Of a stretch of DNA of 64,000 nucleotides, positions 21,229 through 29,800 are shown piece after piece (position 1 is the first letter of the stretch; each line of letters opens with the position of its first letter). The DNA comes from CALOBA01 sp942491465 (GTDB lineage: Bacteria; Pseudomonadota; Gammaproteobacteria; Chromatiales; Chromatiaceae). The notes below the pieces were generated by a model. It was given only the letters and a program-made list of their open reading frames with translations, was not told the origin of the DNA and searched no databases. A program made the position numbers and the translations under genes. The stretch lies in NCBI GenBank assembly GCA_942491465.1, contig CALOBA010000038.1, positions 73,187 to 137,186 on the forward strand. Direction: 5' to 3'.

Positions 21229-21383
21229 CTAGTGCTTTGCCGCGAAAATTCCGAGACCGCCCGCAGCTGTGGGAGCGATTTGCAATCGCGACCGCCGCGA
21301 CGCGGAAGTCGCGACTGCAAGTCGCTCCCACAGCACCGAGTGGGCATGCCGGCGGTCTTGGGACTTCCGCAGTGGTGCACTAG
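21229..21383. mobile_element. Family C element, copy 1 (155 bp, CTAG-flanked)
   Basis: A 155-bp palindromic repeat bounded by CTAG at each end. The ends, CTAGTGCTTTGCCGCGAAAA and (reverse complement) CTAGTGCACCACTGCGGAAG, match imperfectly over about 30 bases. Inside is a long inverted repeat of the GTGGGAGCGATTTGCAATCG type, a widespread gammaproteobacterial REP-like motif. Near-identical 155-bp copies are at 31195-31349 and 47115-47269, and a diverged one is at 60733-60875. It has no coding capacity. Confidence 0.8.
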
Positions 21384-21412
21384 GCTCTGCCGGCGGATCG
21401 CGCCTAAACGGT

Positions 21413-21447
21413 AGGGCGGATAAGCGATAGCGCATCCGCCCTACGGC
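21413..21447. repeat. GTAGGGCGGAT palindrome
   Basis: GTAGGGCGGAT and ATCCGCCCTAC are separated by a short spacer and form an 11-bp hairpin, followed by a GCTTGCGAAACCCAGCATTCGG repeat also seen at about 22627. This is dispersed intergenic repeat DNA and a possible factor-independent stop signal without a T-run. Confidence 0.6.
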
Positions 21448-21484
21448 TTGCGAAACCCAGCATTCGGCATAGCGCCGAAGTGAC

Positions 21485-21622
21485 CCCTCAAACGCAACAA
21501 CTCAGGCGCTCAAACGCAACAGCTTCTGGCGCGCGGGCAACCGCCTGTCGGTAAGCTCCCGCGATGGGGCCACGCTTGCGACCCAAGCGCAAACGCTCGC
21601 GCCCACCAAGACGCATCACCCA
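21485..21622. promoter_or_regulatory. Duplicated upstream block of PEP-CTERM genes, copy 1
   Basis: About 135 bp that recur nearly unchanged at 22818-22951, in each case upstream of a PEP-CTERM-like exported protein. The block starts with two direct repeats of CTCAAACGCAACA whose starts are 22 bp apart (21487 and 21509), about two helical turns, which suggests paired binding sites. It ends GCTCGCGCCCACCAAGA. Shared promoter or operator DNA is inferred. Simple duplication of gene plus leader is the alternative. Confidence 0.6.
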
Positions 21623-21645
21623 TGACCGAGGCGCCGACGCCCGTT

Positions 21646-21782
21646 CTTGCTCGTGCCGGGGCAGAGCCCCGGCACGCCGTCTTGGCGGCTCTGCCGCCGG
21701 TGCGCGAGCGTGCGCTGCTCCGCGGCGGATCGGCGGCAGAGCCGCCAAGATCCGGTACCGAGGCGGAGCCTCGGCACCAGTG
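21646..21782. repeat. Cluster of RGA/TCY-triloop hairpins
   Basis: Four perfect hairpins in about 130 bp: a 10-bp stem GTGCCGGGGC with loop AGA, GGCGGC with loop TCT, GGCGGC with loop AGA, and CCGAGGC with loop GGA. They lie between the duplicated upstream block and the start of the PEP-CTERM gene and would be in its leader. The same triloop rule governs the array at 35138-36600 and the hairpins at 60462-60535. Confidence 0.75.
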
Positions 21783-21827
21783 CCCAATCGGTCTCCTTCA
21801 AACCCATCCACAACCGAGGTGATCACC

Positions 21828-22559
21828 GTGAAACCAACGTCTCTCGCGCTGTTCCTGTTGACCCTGCTACCTATTGCCGGGCAGGGAGCAATCGTTGCGA
21901 ACTATACCTTCACCAACGGTGTTTCGAGCAGCGACACCGAGCCCCTGACCACCGCGGGGGATTTCCTGAGCCAAGCGACGGGCACCTTTGCCAGCGAGTT
22001 TGGCGTGCTTGGCACCCCGGCAGGCGCGAGTAGCCAAGCCGATGCGTGGAATGCGCGCGCCAACCAGAATGCCACCAGCAGCTGGTTCGACTTCACCCTC
22101 GCCCTTGCGCCCGAGACCAGCCAGGTCAGCTTCAGCTCCCTCGACTTCACCGCCTATGTCTTTCATACCCTCGGCCTCACCACCGCGTTCAACTACAACC
22201 TCTACTGGGATGTGGACAGCTTTACCGACCCGATCGCCTCTGCGACAGGCCCGAGCATCTCCGGCGCTGCTAATACCTCCGATAATGCCAGCCAAGCGCT
22301 GAGCTTCGACCTATCCGCGCTACCCGCCCAAACGACGGACCTAACCTTCCGCTTAGATCCGGTCTTCGCAACGGGCTCCAGCACGAACGGCGGCGGCGCC
22401 GTCGAAACCAGTCAGCGTGGCGGCGCCGTGGACAACGTCGTTCTCAACGCAACGGTGACGGCGTCCGTGGTCCCGTTGCCGCCGACCATCCTCCTGCTCG
22501 CGGCGGGCGGCCTGGCGCTCGCGGCCAGGCAACGGGTCGGGCGCCGGTGCCGGGGCTAA
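21828..22559 (+). CDS. Exported protein with PEP-CTERM/VPLPA-like sorting tail
   Basis: 243 residues. Signal peptide KPTSLALFLLTLLPIAGQGA, then a Thr/Ser/Asn-rich beta-type domain, then a C-terminal sorting signal: VPLPPTILLLAAGGLALAA followed by RQRVGRRCRG. Such tails direct exopolysaccharide-linked proteins to an exosortase. No exosortase is in this window. The GTG at 21828 is chosen because GAGGTGATC lies 6-12 bases upstream and it gives a clean signal peptide. The same frame is open back to 21564 through repeat DNA. Function unknown. Confidence 0.78.
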   Translation: MKPTSLALFLLTLLPIAGQGAIVANYTFTNGVSSSDTEPLTTAGDFLSQATGTFASEFGVLGTPAGASSQADAWNARANQNATSSWFDFTLALAPETSQVSFSSLDFTAYVFHTLGLTTAFNYNLYWDVDSFTDPIASATGPSISGAANTSDNASQALSFDLSALPAQTTDLTFRLDPVFATGSSTNGGGAVETSQRGGAVDNVVLNATVTASVVPLPPTILLLAAGGLALAARQRVGRRCRG

Positions 22560-22817
22560 CAGCGTCATCGACATCGGCGGCACACCCGGACGATGTGAAG
22601 TTTGAAGTGCCGTAGGCTGGGTTGAGCTTGCGAAGCCCAGCATTCGGGGGGCCAAGTCAGGGCTGGGTTTTTACTCAGCCCAGCCTACGCTCAAGCGCTG
22701 CAAACGCGACCGGCGCGAAGTCGTTGTCGTGGCGATCGTTGTCCGGTGCGGACCCGACAACGACAACGACAACGACAACGAGCAGACTTGCCGGCGACAC
22801 TTAGGCGCCGCACTGCC
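22560..22817. repeat. Palindromic repeat and short hexamer tract
   Basis: GTAGGCTGGGTTGAG at 22613 and its near-complement CTCAGCCCAGCCTAC at 22675 form a 15-bp stem around a GGGCTGGGTTTTT-containing loop, and this may end the preceding gene's transcript. A short hexamer tract follows (22722-22783, GTCGTTGTCGTGG then ACAACG units as inverted arms). No gene is present. Confidence 0.65.
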
Positions 22818-22951
22818 CCCTCAAACGCAACAACTCAGGCGCTCAAACGCAACAGCTTCTGGCGCGCGGGCAACCGCCTGTCGGTACGCTCCCACGTTGC
22901 ATCCACGCTTGCGCCCCGAGCGTAAACGCTCGCGCCCACCAAGATGACTCA
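22818..22951. promoter_or_regulatory. Duplicated upstream block of PEP-CTERM genes, copy 2
   Basis: Second copy of the block at 21485-21622, roughly 90% identical. It again carries CTCAAACGCAACA twice with starts 22 bp apart (22820 and 22842). It ends about 35 bp before the next PEP-CTERM start, so it is in promoter position here without the intervening hairpin cluster. Confidence 0.6.
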
Positions 22952-22985
22952 CCCACACCCACCTACCACGTCGAGACCAGCAACC

Positions 22986-23561
22986 ATGATCAACACAAGA
23001 ACCTCCTCCCTGCGTCGCCACGCCCTCGCCGCCGGAGCGGCACTGCTGCTGGGCTCCGCCGCGGCCCCCGCGGCGATTGTCACCATCGACTTTCCCGCCG
23101 GCAACGTGGAGACCTTCGATCTCAGTGCCGGCGGCGCGACCGTGTCGTTCTTCAATGTGGCGCCGCGCTCGAACTTCCTCAGGAACCCCAGCGGGCTGGG
23201 ATTTGGCCCGACCGGAGTCAACACTACGTCGTTCGACTTCGTCTTCGATCAAGACGTCGAACTCCTCTCCTACACCGGGTCGATCGGTTCCGGCACGCCA
23301 AACTTCGATATCAACGGACTGGGTGTCTCGTCCTTGGGCACTGCAGCGGCCAGCGGCGACTTCGCGGGGCAGCCACTGTCGCTGACCAGTGGAGAGACCT
23401 ACACCCTATCCCTCAGTTCCGGCGGGAGTGGTTTCCGTTACTTCAAGAGCTGGACGTTCGATGTCGACACGGGGCCGACGCCGGCCCCTGCGCCCGCTCC
23501 GCTGGCGCTCCTGCTGACCGGCGTGGGCGCGCTCGGCTGGCTGCGGCGTCGCCGCAGCTAG
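22986..23561 (+). CDS. PEP-CTERM-like exported protein
   Basis: 191 residues. The N-terminus has basic residues then a signal core (LAAGAALLLGSAAAPAA). The mature part is Gly/Ser/Thr-rich and probably beta-structured. The tail TPAPAPAPLALLLTGVGALG and WLRRRRS is a PEP-CTERM-like sorting signal (Pro-rich motif, membrane span, Arg cluster). An alternative ATG at 22944 would add 14 residues. The stop TAG (23559-23561) lies exactly at the junction with a family B element: its TA is the target sequence and its G is the first element base. Surface or matrix localisation is inferred. Confidence 0.78.
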   Translation: MINTRTSSLRRHALAAGAALLLGSAAAPAAIVTIDFPAGNVETFDLSAGGATVSFFNVAPRSNFLRNPSGLGFGPTGVNTTSFDFVFDQDVELLSYTGSIGSGTPNFDINGLGVSSLGTAAASGDFAGQPLSLTSGETYTLSLSSGGSGFRYFKSWTFDVDTGPTPAPAPAPLALLLTGVGALGWLRRRRS

Positions 23562-23659
23562 TCAAGGTTCAGAAACAAGTGGTGCAGACGCAACCACGAA
23601 ATGGCCAATCAAAAGGTTCAGCGAGCGGGCGTCTGCGCCACTTGTTTCTGAACCGATCC
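23561..23659. mobile_element. Family B element, copy 1 (99 bp)
   Basis: A 99-bp palindromic element with ends GTCAAGGTTCAGAAACAAG and (reverse complement) GGATCGGTTCAGAAACAAG and inner arms GTGGTGCAGACGC. Left flank CTA, right flank TAAG. It abuts the stop codon of the preceding gene. Identical-length copies are at 43011, 54837 and 56634. The first bases GTTCAGAAACAA are shared with family A ends. Confidence 0.82.
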
Positions 23660-23697
23660 TAAGCCGGGCCCTGCGCCATTCATCGCGGCACCCGTCG

Positions 23698-23883
23698 GTG
23701 CCGCGCGGCGATGTGTCCAGATCGCGAAGCTGTCGCTTCGCGATTTGGCACATCGCGCACCGCTGCCACAAGAGAGACTCCCTGCTGAAGTTCGCGCGCG
23801 ACCGCGGGCGATGGCTGCACTGGCTGCTCGAGGCAAAGAAGCGCTTCGGGCTCCAAGTGCTCAACGTCAGGGTCACCTGCAAC
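23698..23883 (+). pseudogene. Fragment of a REP-associated (RAYT/IS200-like) transposase
   Basis: The plus frame reads AHRCHKRDSLLKFARDRGRW, then LHWLLEAKKRFGLQVLNVRV and TCNVP. This matches the N-terminal region of RAYT Y1-transposases (typically HCHKREFLFKFARDR...WLFEAKKRFGLCVLNYVVTSNHIHLLV). It ends where the catalytic HxH would follow, so the HUH domain is lost and the fragment is inactive. A REP palindrome lies 25 bp downstream, the usual company of RAYT genes. Confidence 0.72.
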
Positions 23884-23908
23884 GTGCCAACATGCCGTGG
23901 CTGAGCAC

Positions 23909-23985
23909 GATGTAGGTGCGGCTTCAGCCGCACAGCTTCCCATTGAGACGGGCGGACGCCGTGCGGCTGAAGCCGCACCTACAGC
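23909..23985. repeat. REP-like palindrome pair (GTGCGGCTTCAGCCGCAC)
   Basis: GTAGGTGCGGCTTCAGCCGCAC and, inverted 35 bp later, GTGCGGCTGAAGCCGCACCTAC. Each arm is itself a hairpin with a TTCA/TGAA loop. This is a classic inverted REP pair next to the RAYT fragment. Confidence 0.75.
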
Positions 23986-24205
23986 TGGCGCGCCTGGAGG
24001 TCGACGCTCCCGGGTCGACGCTTCCGGGTCGACACTCCCAAGGCCGACGCTCCCGCCGTGGAGCGCATTGGACGGAGTGGCCGGGGGTTCCCGGGCAATG
24101 CCGTTAAGTTAAGCCGTGGGAGCGGCTTCCAGCCGCGACGGTCGCCGCGCGAGCCGAGTCGCGGCTTGAAGCCGCTCCCCCAAAGCGCTCCCATCGCTCG
24201 CTAAC
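23986..24205. repeat. GGTCGACGCTCCCGG repeats and GTGGGAGCGG palindrome
   Basis: Three to four imperfect copies of GGTCGACGCTCCCGGG (23998-24050) are followed by GCCGTGGGAGCGGCTTCCAGC with its inverted partner GAAGCCGCTCCC (24113-24180). Both are near-copies of sequence at 16555-17020. No gene is seen. Confidence 0.6.
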
Positions 24206-24369
24206 TTAAGGCGATTTCTGTCAACTTTCATACCATCTGACTTGTCTTGACACCCGCCTTCGGCGTCGGGCTGGCGGTCACATAGCTCGCTCAGCTCCCG
24301 CCTGCCCTCCTTGAAGGCGAACGTCAATCCTGCGTCATCTGGTACGAAAGTTTCCGGCAATCGCCTTAA
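24206..24369. mobile_element. 164-bp MITE-like element with TTAAGGCGATT ends
   Basis: Both ends begin TTAAGGCGATT and remain similar for about 36 bases (TTTCATACCATCTGAC on the left, TTTCGTACCAGATGAC on the inverted right end), giving long imperfect terminal inverted repeats. The interior is 90 bp without a recognisable gene. Base composition is AT-richer than its surroundings. Only one copy is in the window. TTAA at each tip may be the target duplication. Confidence 0.6.
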
Positions 24370-24415
24370 CTGCCTTTCAGCTTGAATTCATCCAGCCACC
24401 CTAGACTCCGGCAGG

Positions 24416-25675
24416 ATGATCCCTGTCCCCATTACACGCCTGTTGCGCCCATGGGCACTGCCCTGCCTGTGCACCCTGATCGCCGTTGCCATGCCGGCAT
24501 CCCCCGTCTCGGCTGCGTCCCTCGGCGAGACGGTCACGGCCGCGCTCACGCTGGGCGGTCAACAACAGCGCGTCGCGGCCCTGCGCGATGAGCGCAGTGC
24601 GGTGCGCGATCAGGCCGGCAGCCTGATCGCCGAAGACCCCGCGCTGCGCCTCAAGGTGCTGTCCGACCGCATGACCGAGAACGACGGCGCCTATGAGCTG
24701 GAGGCCATGGTGGACATGCCGTTGTGGATGCCCGGCCAGCGCAGCGCCCGCGTCGCGGTGGCGGAATCCTTGGGGCTGCGCGCGGACGCCCTGCAGCGCC
24801 TGCTGCGCTGGGAGGCCGCGGGAGAGGTGCGCGAGGCGGCCTGGGGGGCGGCGCTGGCCCATGGGCAGCTACGCCAGGCCGCGGCGGCCCTGCAGGCGGC
24901 CCGATCGCTGGAGGCCACCGTGGCCAAGCGCGCCGCCGCCGGCGAGCTGGCGCGCATGGAACTGCTGATGGCGCGCCAGGAGACGGCCGCCCGCAACGTG
25001 GATCTGTCCGCGGCGCAGCTCGGCTATGACCAGGCCATCGCCGCCTTCGTGCTGCTGACCGGCCAATCGCGGCTGCCGGAGCCCTTGCTCGAGGCCGTAC
25101 CCGAGGCTAGGGCGGCCGGTACCACCGGCATGGCGCTGCCGCCGAACCATCCGTTGCTGGCCAGCGCGGACGGGGCCCTTGCCCAGGCCCGCGCCGAACG
25201 TGACCGGGCCGGGGCCGAGCGCCGCGGTCACCCATTGTTGAGCCTGGGCGGCAAGCGCGCCCGCGATGACCGCAGCGTCGACCCGCTGGACGCCGTACAA
25301 CTAGAGATCAGCCTCCCGTTCGGACTGAAACGCCAGGCGGCGCCCATGCTGGCCGGTGCCGAGCGCGAATACACCGATCGCATGACCGAATTGCACCAAG
25401 TTCGCCGCGGGGCCGAACGCGACCTGAAGGCCGCGGCATTGGCCCACCGCGGTGCCGGCGATGCCCTGGTTCTGGCACGGGAGCGGGCGCGGCTGGCGGG
25501 GGATGCGCTGGGCATCACGCGGCGCGCGTTCGATCTCGGCGAGGCCGACCTGGCCGCATTGCTGCGCGCCGAAGAGCGTGCCCGCGATGCCCGCCTGGCC
25601 CTGGAGCTGCGCAGTCTTGAACGGGGCCGCGCCGTGGCCCGGCTCAATCAAGCCCTTGGAGTGGTACCCGAATGA
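24416..25675 (+). CDS. Outer-membrane efflux channel of a heavy-metal RND system (TolC/CzcC family)
   Basis: 419 residues. A signal peptide (about 10-33, ending VSAAS) leads into two OEP domains of long Ala/Glu/Arg helices (for example ALRDERSAVRDQAGSLIAED and ALALRSLERGR-like C-terminal helices). The length fits the short CzcC/CusC-type factors. It forms the outer-membrane tunnel of the tripartite pump encoded with the next two genes. It overlaps the adaptor start by four bases (ATGA), so the three genes are one operon. Confidence 0.9.
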   Translation: MIPVPITRLLRPWALPCLCTLIAVAMPASPVSAASLGETVTAALTLGGQQQRVAALRDERSAVRDQAGSLIAEDPALRLKVLSDRMTENDGAYELEAMVDMPLWMPGQRSARVAVAESLGLRADALQRLLRWEAAGEVREAAWGAALAHGQLRQAAAALQAARSLEATVAKRAAAGELARMELLMARQETAARNVDLSAAQLGYDQAIAAFVLLTGQSRLPEPLLEAVPEARAAGTTGMALPPNHPLLASADGALAQARAERDRAGAERRGHPLLSLGGKRARDDRSVDPLDAVQLEISLPFGLKRQAAPMLAGAEREYTDRMTELHQVRRGAERDLKAAALAHRGAGDALVLARERARLAGDALGITRRAFDLGEADLAALLRAEERARDARLALELRSLERGRAVARLNQALGVVPE

Positions 25676-26895
25676 CCGTCCGCCGCGATCACCTTGCCCT
25701 GGCCATGTCTCATCGTCCGTCCAGCCCCTATCCGTCCGCCCCGGGAAGCCGGGTCCGGCAGTTGCTTTGCGCGGCGCTGATCGCCTTTAGCGCGCCGCTC
25801 GCGCCGGCCGCGGAACCCGCGCTGGTGGCGATCACCCCGGACCAGCAACGCGCATTTGGCGTCGAGCTGGCCGCACCGACGGCCGCGGAAGACACCCTGA
25901 CCCGCCGCTATCCGGCCCAGGTCGCGGTGCCGAATCCCCAATTGCGCGTGGTATCGACGCCCCAGGCCGGCGTGATCGAGGCGTTGCTGGTGGCCGAAGG
26001 TGAGCGCGTTGTGCCCGACCAGGTGCTGGCACGCCTGCGCAGCCCGGAGCTGGTAGACACGCAGAGCAATTACCTGGAGGCAGTCACGCGCCTGGCGCTG
26101 GCCGAGAGTCAGCTCGCCCGCGACCGCAAACTGCACAACGAGGGCGTTATCGCCCAACGTCGGCTGCTGGAGAGCCAGGCCAGCCAGCGGGAACTGGCGA
26201 CCATGGTCGACCAGCGCCGCCAGCTGCTGCAACTGTCTGGCTTCTCGCCGGCCGACATCGACGCCCTGACCCAGAGCCGACAGCTCTCGAGCAGCCTGCC
26301 GGTGCACACCCCCATCGGCGGCGTGGTGCTGGAGCAGATGGTCAGCACCGGCCAATCGGTGGCCGCCGCCTCACCGCTGTACCGGGTCGCGGAGCTGAAG
26401 CCGCTGTGGGTGGAGGTGCATGTGCCGGTGGAGGGCCTCGGGGGCCTGCGGCTGGGGGCGACGGTGGTGCTGCCGGCGCTCGGCATCGCGGGCCAGATCA
26501 TCACCATCGGGCGCATGGTGCATGCCGAGGATCAGGGCGTGCTGGTGCGTGCCGAGATCCAGGTCGGCACCGAGAAGCTGCGTCCGGGCCAGTTTGTCGA
26601 GGTGCAGCTGAGCGCGGCGCCGACGGAAGGCGGCAGCTGGCGGGTGCCCTCTGCGGCGGTGGTGCGCTACGCCGGCAGCGCCTATGTCTTCGCGGCCCGT
26701 AACAAAGGCTTTGCCGCGCTGCCGGTCGAGGTGCTGGTGGAGGAAGACCGCACCGCGGTCATCGGCGGTAATCTCACCCGGTCGGACCGGGTCGCGATCA
26801 GCGGCGTGGTGGCGCTGAAGGCGGCCTGGCTGGCCGGGGCGGATGCCGGTGCCGATGCTGATTCTGGCGCCGGCTCCGAAGGCGGCGCCAACTGA
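25672..26895 (+). CDS. Heavy-metal RND periplasmic adaptor (CzcB/CusB-like)
   Basis: 407 residues. A signal peptide (LLCAALIAFSAPLAPAAEP, about 30-48) is followed by a lipoyl motif (STPQAGVIEALLVAEGERV), helical hairpin (LVDTQSNYLEAVTRLALAES), second lipoyl half (HTPIGGVVLEQMVSTGQSV), beta-barrel and membrane-proximal domains (VPSAAVVRYAGSAYVF). It bridges channel and permease. There is no N-terminal His/Met-rich metal site of the CusB kind, and the C-terminus is a flexible Ala/Gly/Asp tail. The stop overlaps the permease start by one base. Confidence 0.92.
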   Translation: MTVRRDHLALAMSHRPSSPYPSAPGSRVRQLLCAALIAFSAPLAPAAEPALVAITPDQQRAFGVELAAPTAAEDTLTRRYPAQVAVPNPQLRVVSTPQAGVIEALLVAEGERVVPDQVLARLRSPELVDTQSNYLEAVTRLALAESQLARDRKLHNEGVIAQRRLLESQASQRELATMVDQRRQLLQLSGFSPADIDALTQSRQLSSSLPVHTPIGGVVLEQMVSTGQSVAAASPLYRVAELKPLWVEVHVPVEGLGGLRLGATVVLPALGIAGQIITIGRMVHAEDQGVLVRAEIQVGTEKLRPGQFVEVQLSAAPTEGGSWRVPSAAVVRYAGSAYVFAARNKGFAALPVEVLVEEDRTAVIGGNLTRSDRVAISGVVALKAAWLAGADAGADADSGAGSEGGAN

Positions 26896-29800
26896 TGCTC
26901 GCGCGACTGATCCAATTCTCGCTGACGCAGCGGCTGCTGATGCTGCTGCTGATGCTGTTGTTGGTCGGCGGCGGCTGGCAGGCCTTGAAGACCACGCCCA
27001 TCGACGCCTTTCCCGATGTCTCCACCACCCAGGTCAAGATCATCGTCAAGGCGGCGGGCATGACGCCCGAGGAGGTCGAATCGCGCATCACCAGCCTGAT
27101 CGAGGTGGAGATGCTCGGCATCCCGCGCCAGACCATGCTGCGTTCCATCGCCAAGTACGCGCTCACCGACATCACCGTCGACTTCGCCGAGGGCACCGAC
27201 ATCTACTGGGCGCGCCAGCAGGTGGCCGAGCGCCTGGCCGCGATCTGGGGCGACCTGCCCGCCGGCATCGAGGGCGGCATCGCGCCGATGACCACGCCGC
27301 TGGGCGAGATGTTCATGTTCAGTATCGAGGGCGGGGGCCTAGACCTCTACGAGAAGCGGGATCTGCTCGATTGGACCATCCGCCCTGCCCTGCGCTCGGT
27401 GCCCGGTGTCGCCGACGTGAATTCCTTGGGCGGCCTGGTCACCACCTTTGAGGTGGTCCCGGACAATGGCCGCATGGCCGCCAACGGCATCCAGCTCAGC
27501 GACCTGCAGGACGCCATCGCCGCCAACAACGGCAACGACGGGGCCGGTCGCTTGGACGAGGGCGAGGAGGCGCTGTTGGTGCGAAGCCAGGGCGCCATTG
27601 CCACCCTCGATGACCTGGCCGCCGTCGTCGTCGGCGGCAATGCGCAGCAGCCGGTGCGGGTCGCCGATATCGCCGAGGTGCGCCTGTCGGCGCTGACCCG
27701 CTATGGCGCCGTCACCCGCAACGGCGAGGGCGAGGCGGTGGAGGGCCTGGTGCTCGGGCTGCGCGGCGCCAATGCCCGCGCCGTAGTCCAGGGCGTACAG
27801 GCCAAGCTCGACGAGATCTCCATCGGTCTGCCGGACGGCGTCACCATCGATGTGTTCTACGACCGCGGCGTGCTGGTGAACAAGGCCGTGCACACCGTGG
27901 TGAAGGCCCTGATCGAGGCCGTGGTGCTGGTGCTGGTGCTGCTGGTGCTGTTCCTGGGCGACCTGCGCGCGGCGCTGACCGTGGCGCTGATCCTGCCGCT
28001 GTCGGCGCTGGCCACCTTCATCCTGATGCGTCAGTTCAACCTGACGGCGAATCTGATGTCCCTGGGCGGCCTGGCCATCGCCATCGGCATGTTGGTGGAC
28101 GCGGCGGTGGTGGTGGTGGAGAACATCGTCACCCAGCTCGCGCACGCCGGCAGCAAGGGGCGGCTGCCGCGGCTGCATCTGATCTATCGCGCCACCCGCG
28201 AGGTGGCGGTGCCGGTGTCCTCGGGCATCCTGATCATCATCATCGTGTTCCTGCCGCTGCTGACCTTGCAGGGGCTGGAGGGCAAGCTGTTCGTGCCGGT
28301 GGCACTGACCATCGTGTTTGCGCTGGCCAGTTCGCTGCTGTTGTCGCTGACCATCATCCCGGTGTTGAGTTCGTTCCTGTTGGGCAAGGTCTCCCACGAG
28401 GAGCCCTGGGTGGTGCGGCAACTGCTGCGTGTCTACGGCCCGGTGCTGGGTTGGGGCCTGCGCAACCAGTGGATCGTCATCGTTCTGGCCCTGGCCCTAT
28501 TGGTGGGCGCCGGTGCGCTGTATACCCGCATCGGCAAGGCGTTCATGCCGAGCCTGGACGAGGGCGACCTGATCGTGCAATTGGAGAAGCTGCCGTCCAT
28601 CAACCTGGCCGAGTCGCTGGCCATCGACCTCCGCGTGCAGCGCGCCATCCTGGACGAGGTGCCGGAGGTTACGTCCATCATCGCCCGCACCGGCTCCGAC
28701 GAGCTGGGCCTCGACCCGATGGGCCTGAACCAGACCGACAGCTTCCTGGTGCTGGCTCCCATGGAGGAATGGCGCTTCGACACCAAGGACGACCTGATGG
28801 AGGCGATCCGCGTCGTGCTGGAGCGCTTCCCCGGCGTCGACTATGCCTTCACCCAGCCCATCGAGATGCGCGTCTCGGAGATGCTGACCGGCGTGCGCGG
28901 GGATCTGGCGGTGAAGATCTTCGGCAACGAACAAGACCAACTCAACCGCATCGCCGAGGCAATTGTCGGCGTGCTCGAGGGCATCACCGGCTCGCAGGAC
29001 GTCTATACCCCCCGCAATGACGGCGCACAGTACCTGAACCTGACGGTGGACCGGCTGGAGGCGGGTCGGCTCGGCATCGATGCCGATGCCCTCGCGGCGG
29101 TGCTGCGTGCCCAGGTGGAGGGGCTGCGGATCGGCACCGTCTACCGCGAGGGCAAGCGCCTACCGCTGGTGGTGCGTGGGCCGGAGGCCTTGCGCACCTC
29201 GCCGTCGCGCTTCAGCGGGCTGCAGCTCGCGCTGCCGGACGGGCGCTCGGTGCCGCTGGCCAATCTGGTGCAGATGGAACGCATCGAAGGCCCGGTGGCG
29301 CTCTCGCGTGAGCGCGGCAACCGCATGGCCGTGGCCATCGCCAACGTCGACGGCCGCGACCTGGTGGGCTTTGTCGAGGAGGCACGCGCGGCGGTCACCG
29401 AGCAGGTCGACATGCCCACCGGCTACTGGCTGGAATGGGGCGGCGAGTTCGAGAATCAGCAGCGCGCCGCCGCACGCCTGGCGCTGGTGGTGCCGGTGGC
29501 CGTGGGGCTGATCTTTCTGGTGCTGTTCTCCACCTTCCGCTCCGTCAGTCAGGCGGCATTGGTGCTGGCCAACGTCCCCTTCGCCCTGATCGGCGGCATC
29601 GTCGGCTTGGCCATCACCGGGGAATACCTGTCGGTGCCCGCCTCGGTGGGCTTCATCGCCCTGCTCGGCATCGCGGTGCTGAACGGCGTGGTCATGGTCA
29701 CCTGGTTCAATCAGCTCAAGGCCCTGGGCCGGCCCATGGCCGAGGTGGTCATGGAGGGCGCCAAGCGCCGACTGCGACCGGTGCTGATGACCGCCAACAT

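Noticed and set aside
24109..24360. Minus-strand 83-codon gene in the 164-bp element
   Set aside because: It begins in one terminal inverted repeat and ends outside the element in palindrome DNA. No family similarity or ribosome site.
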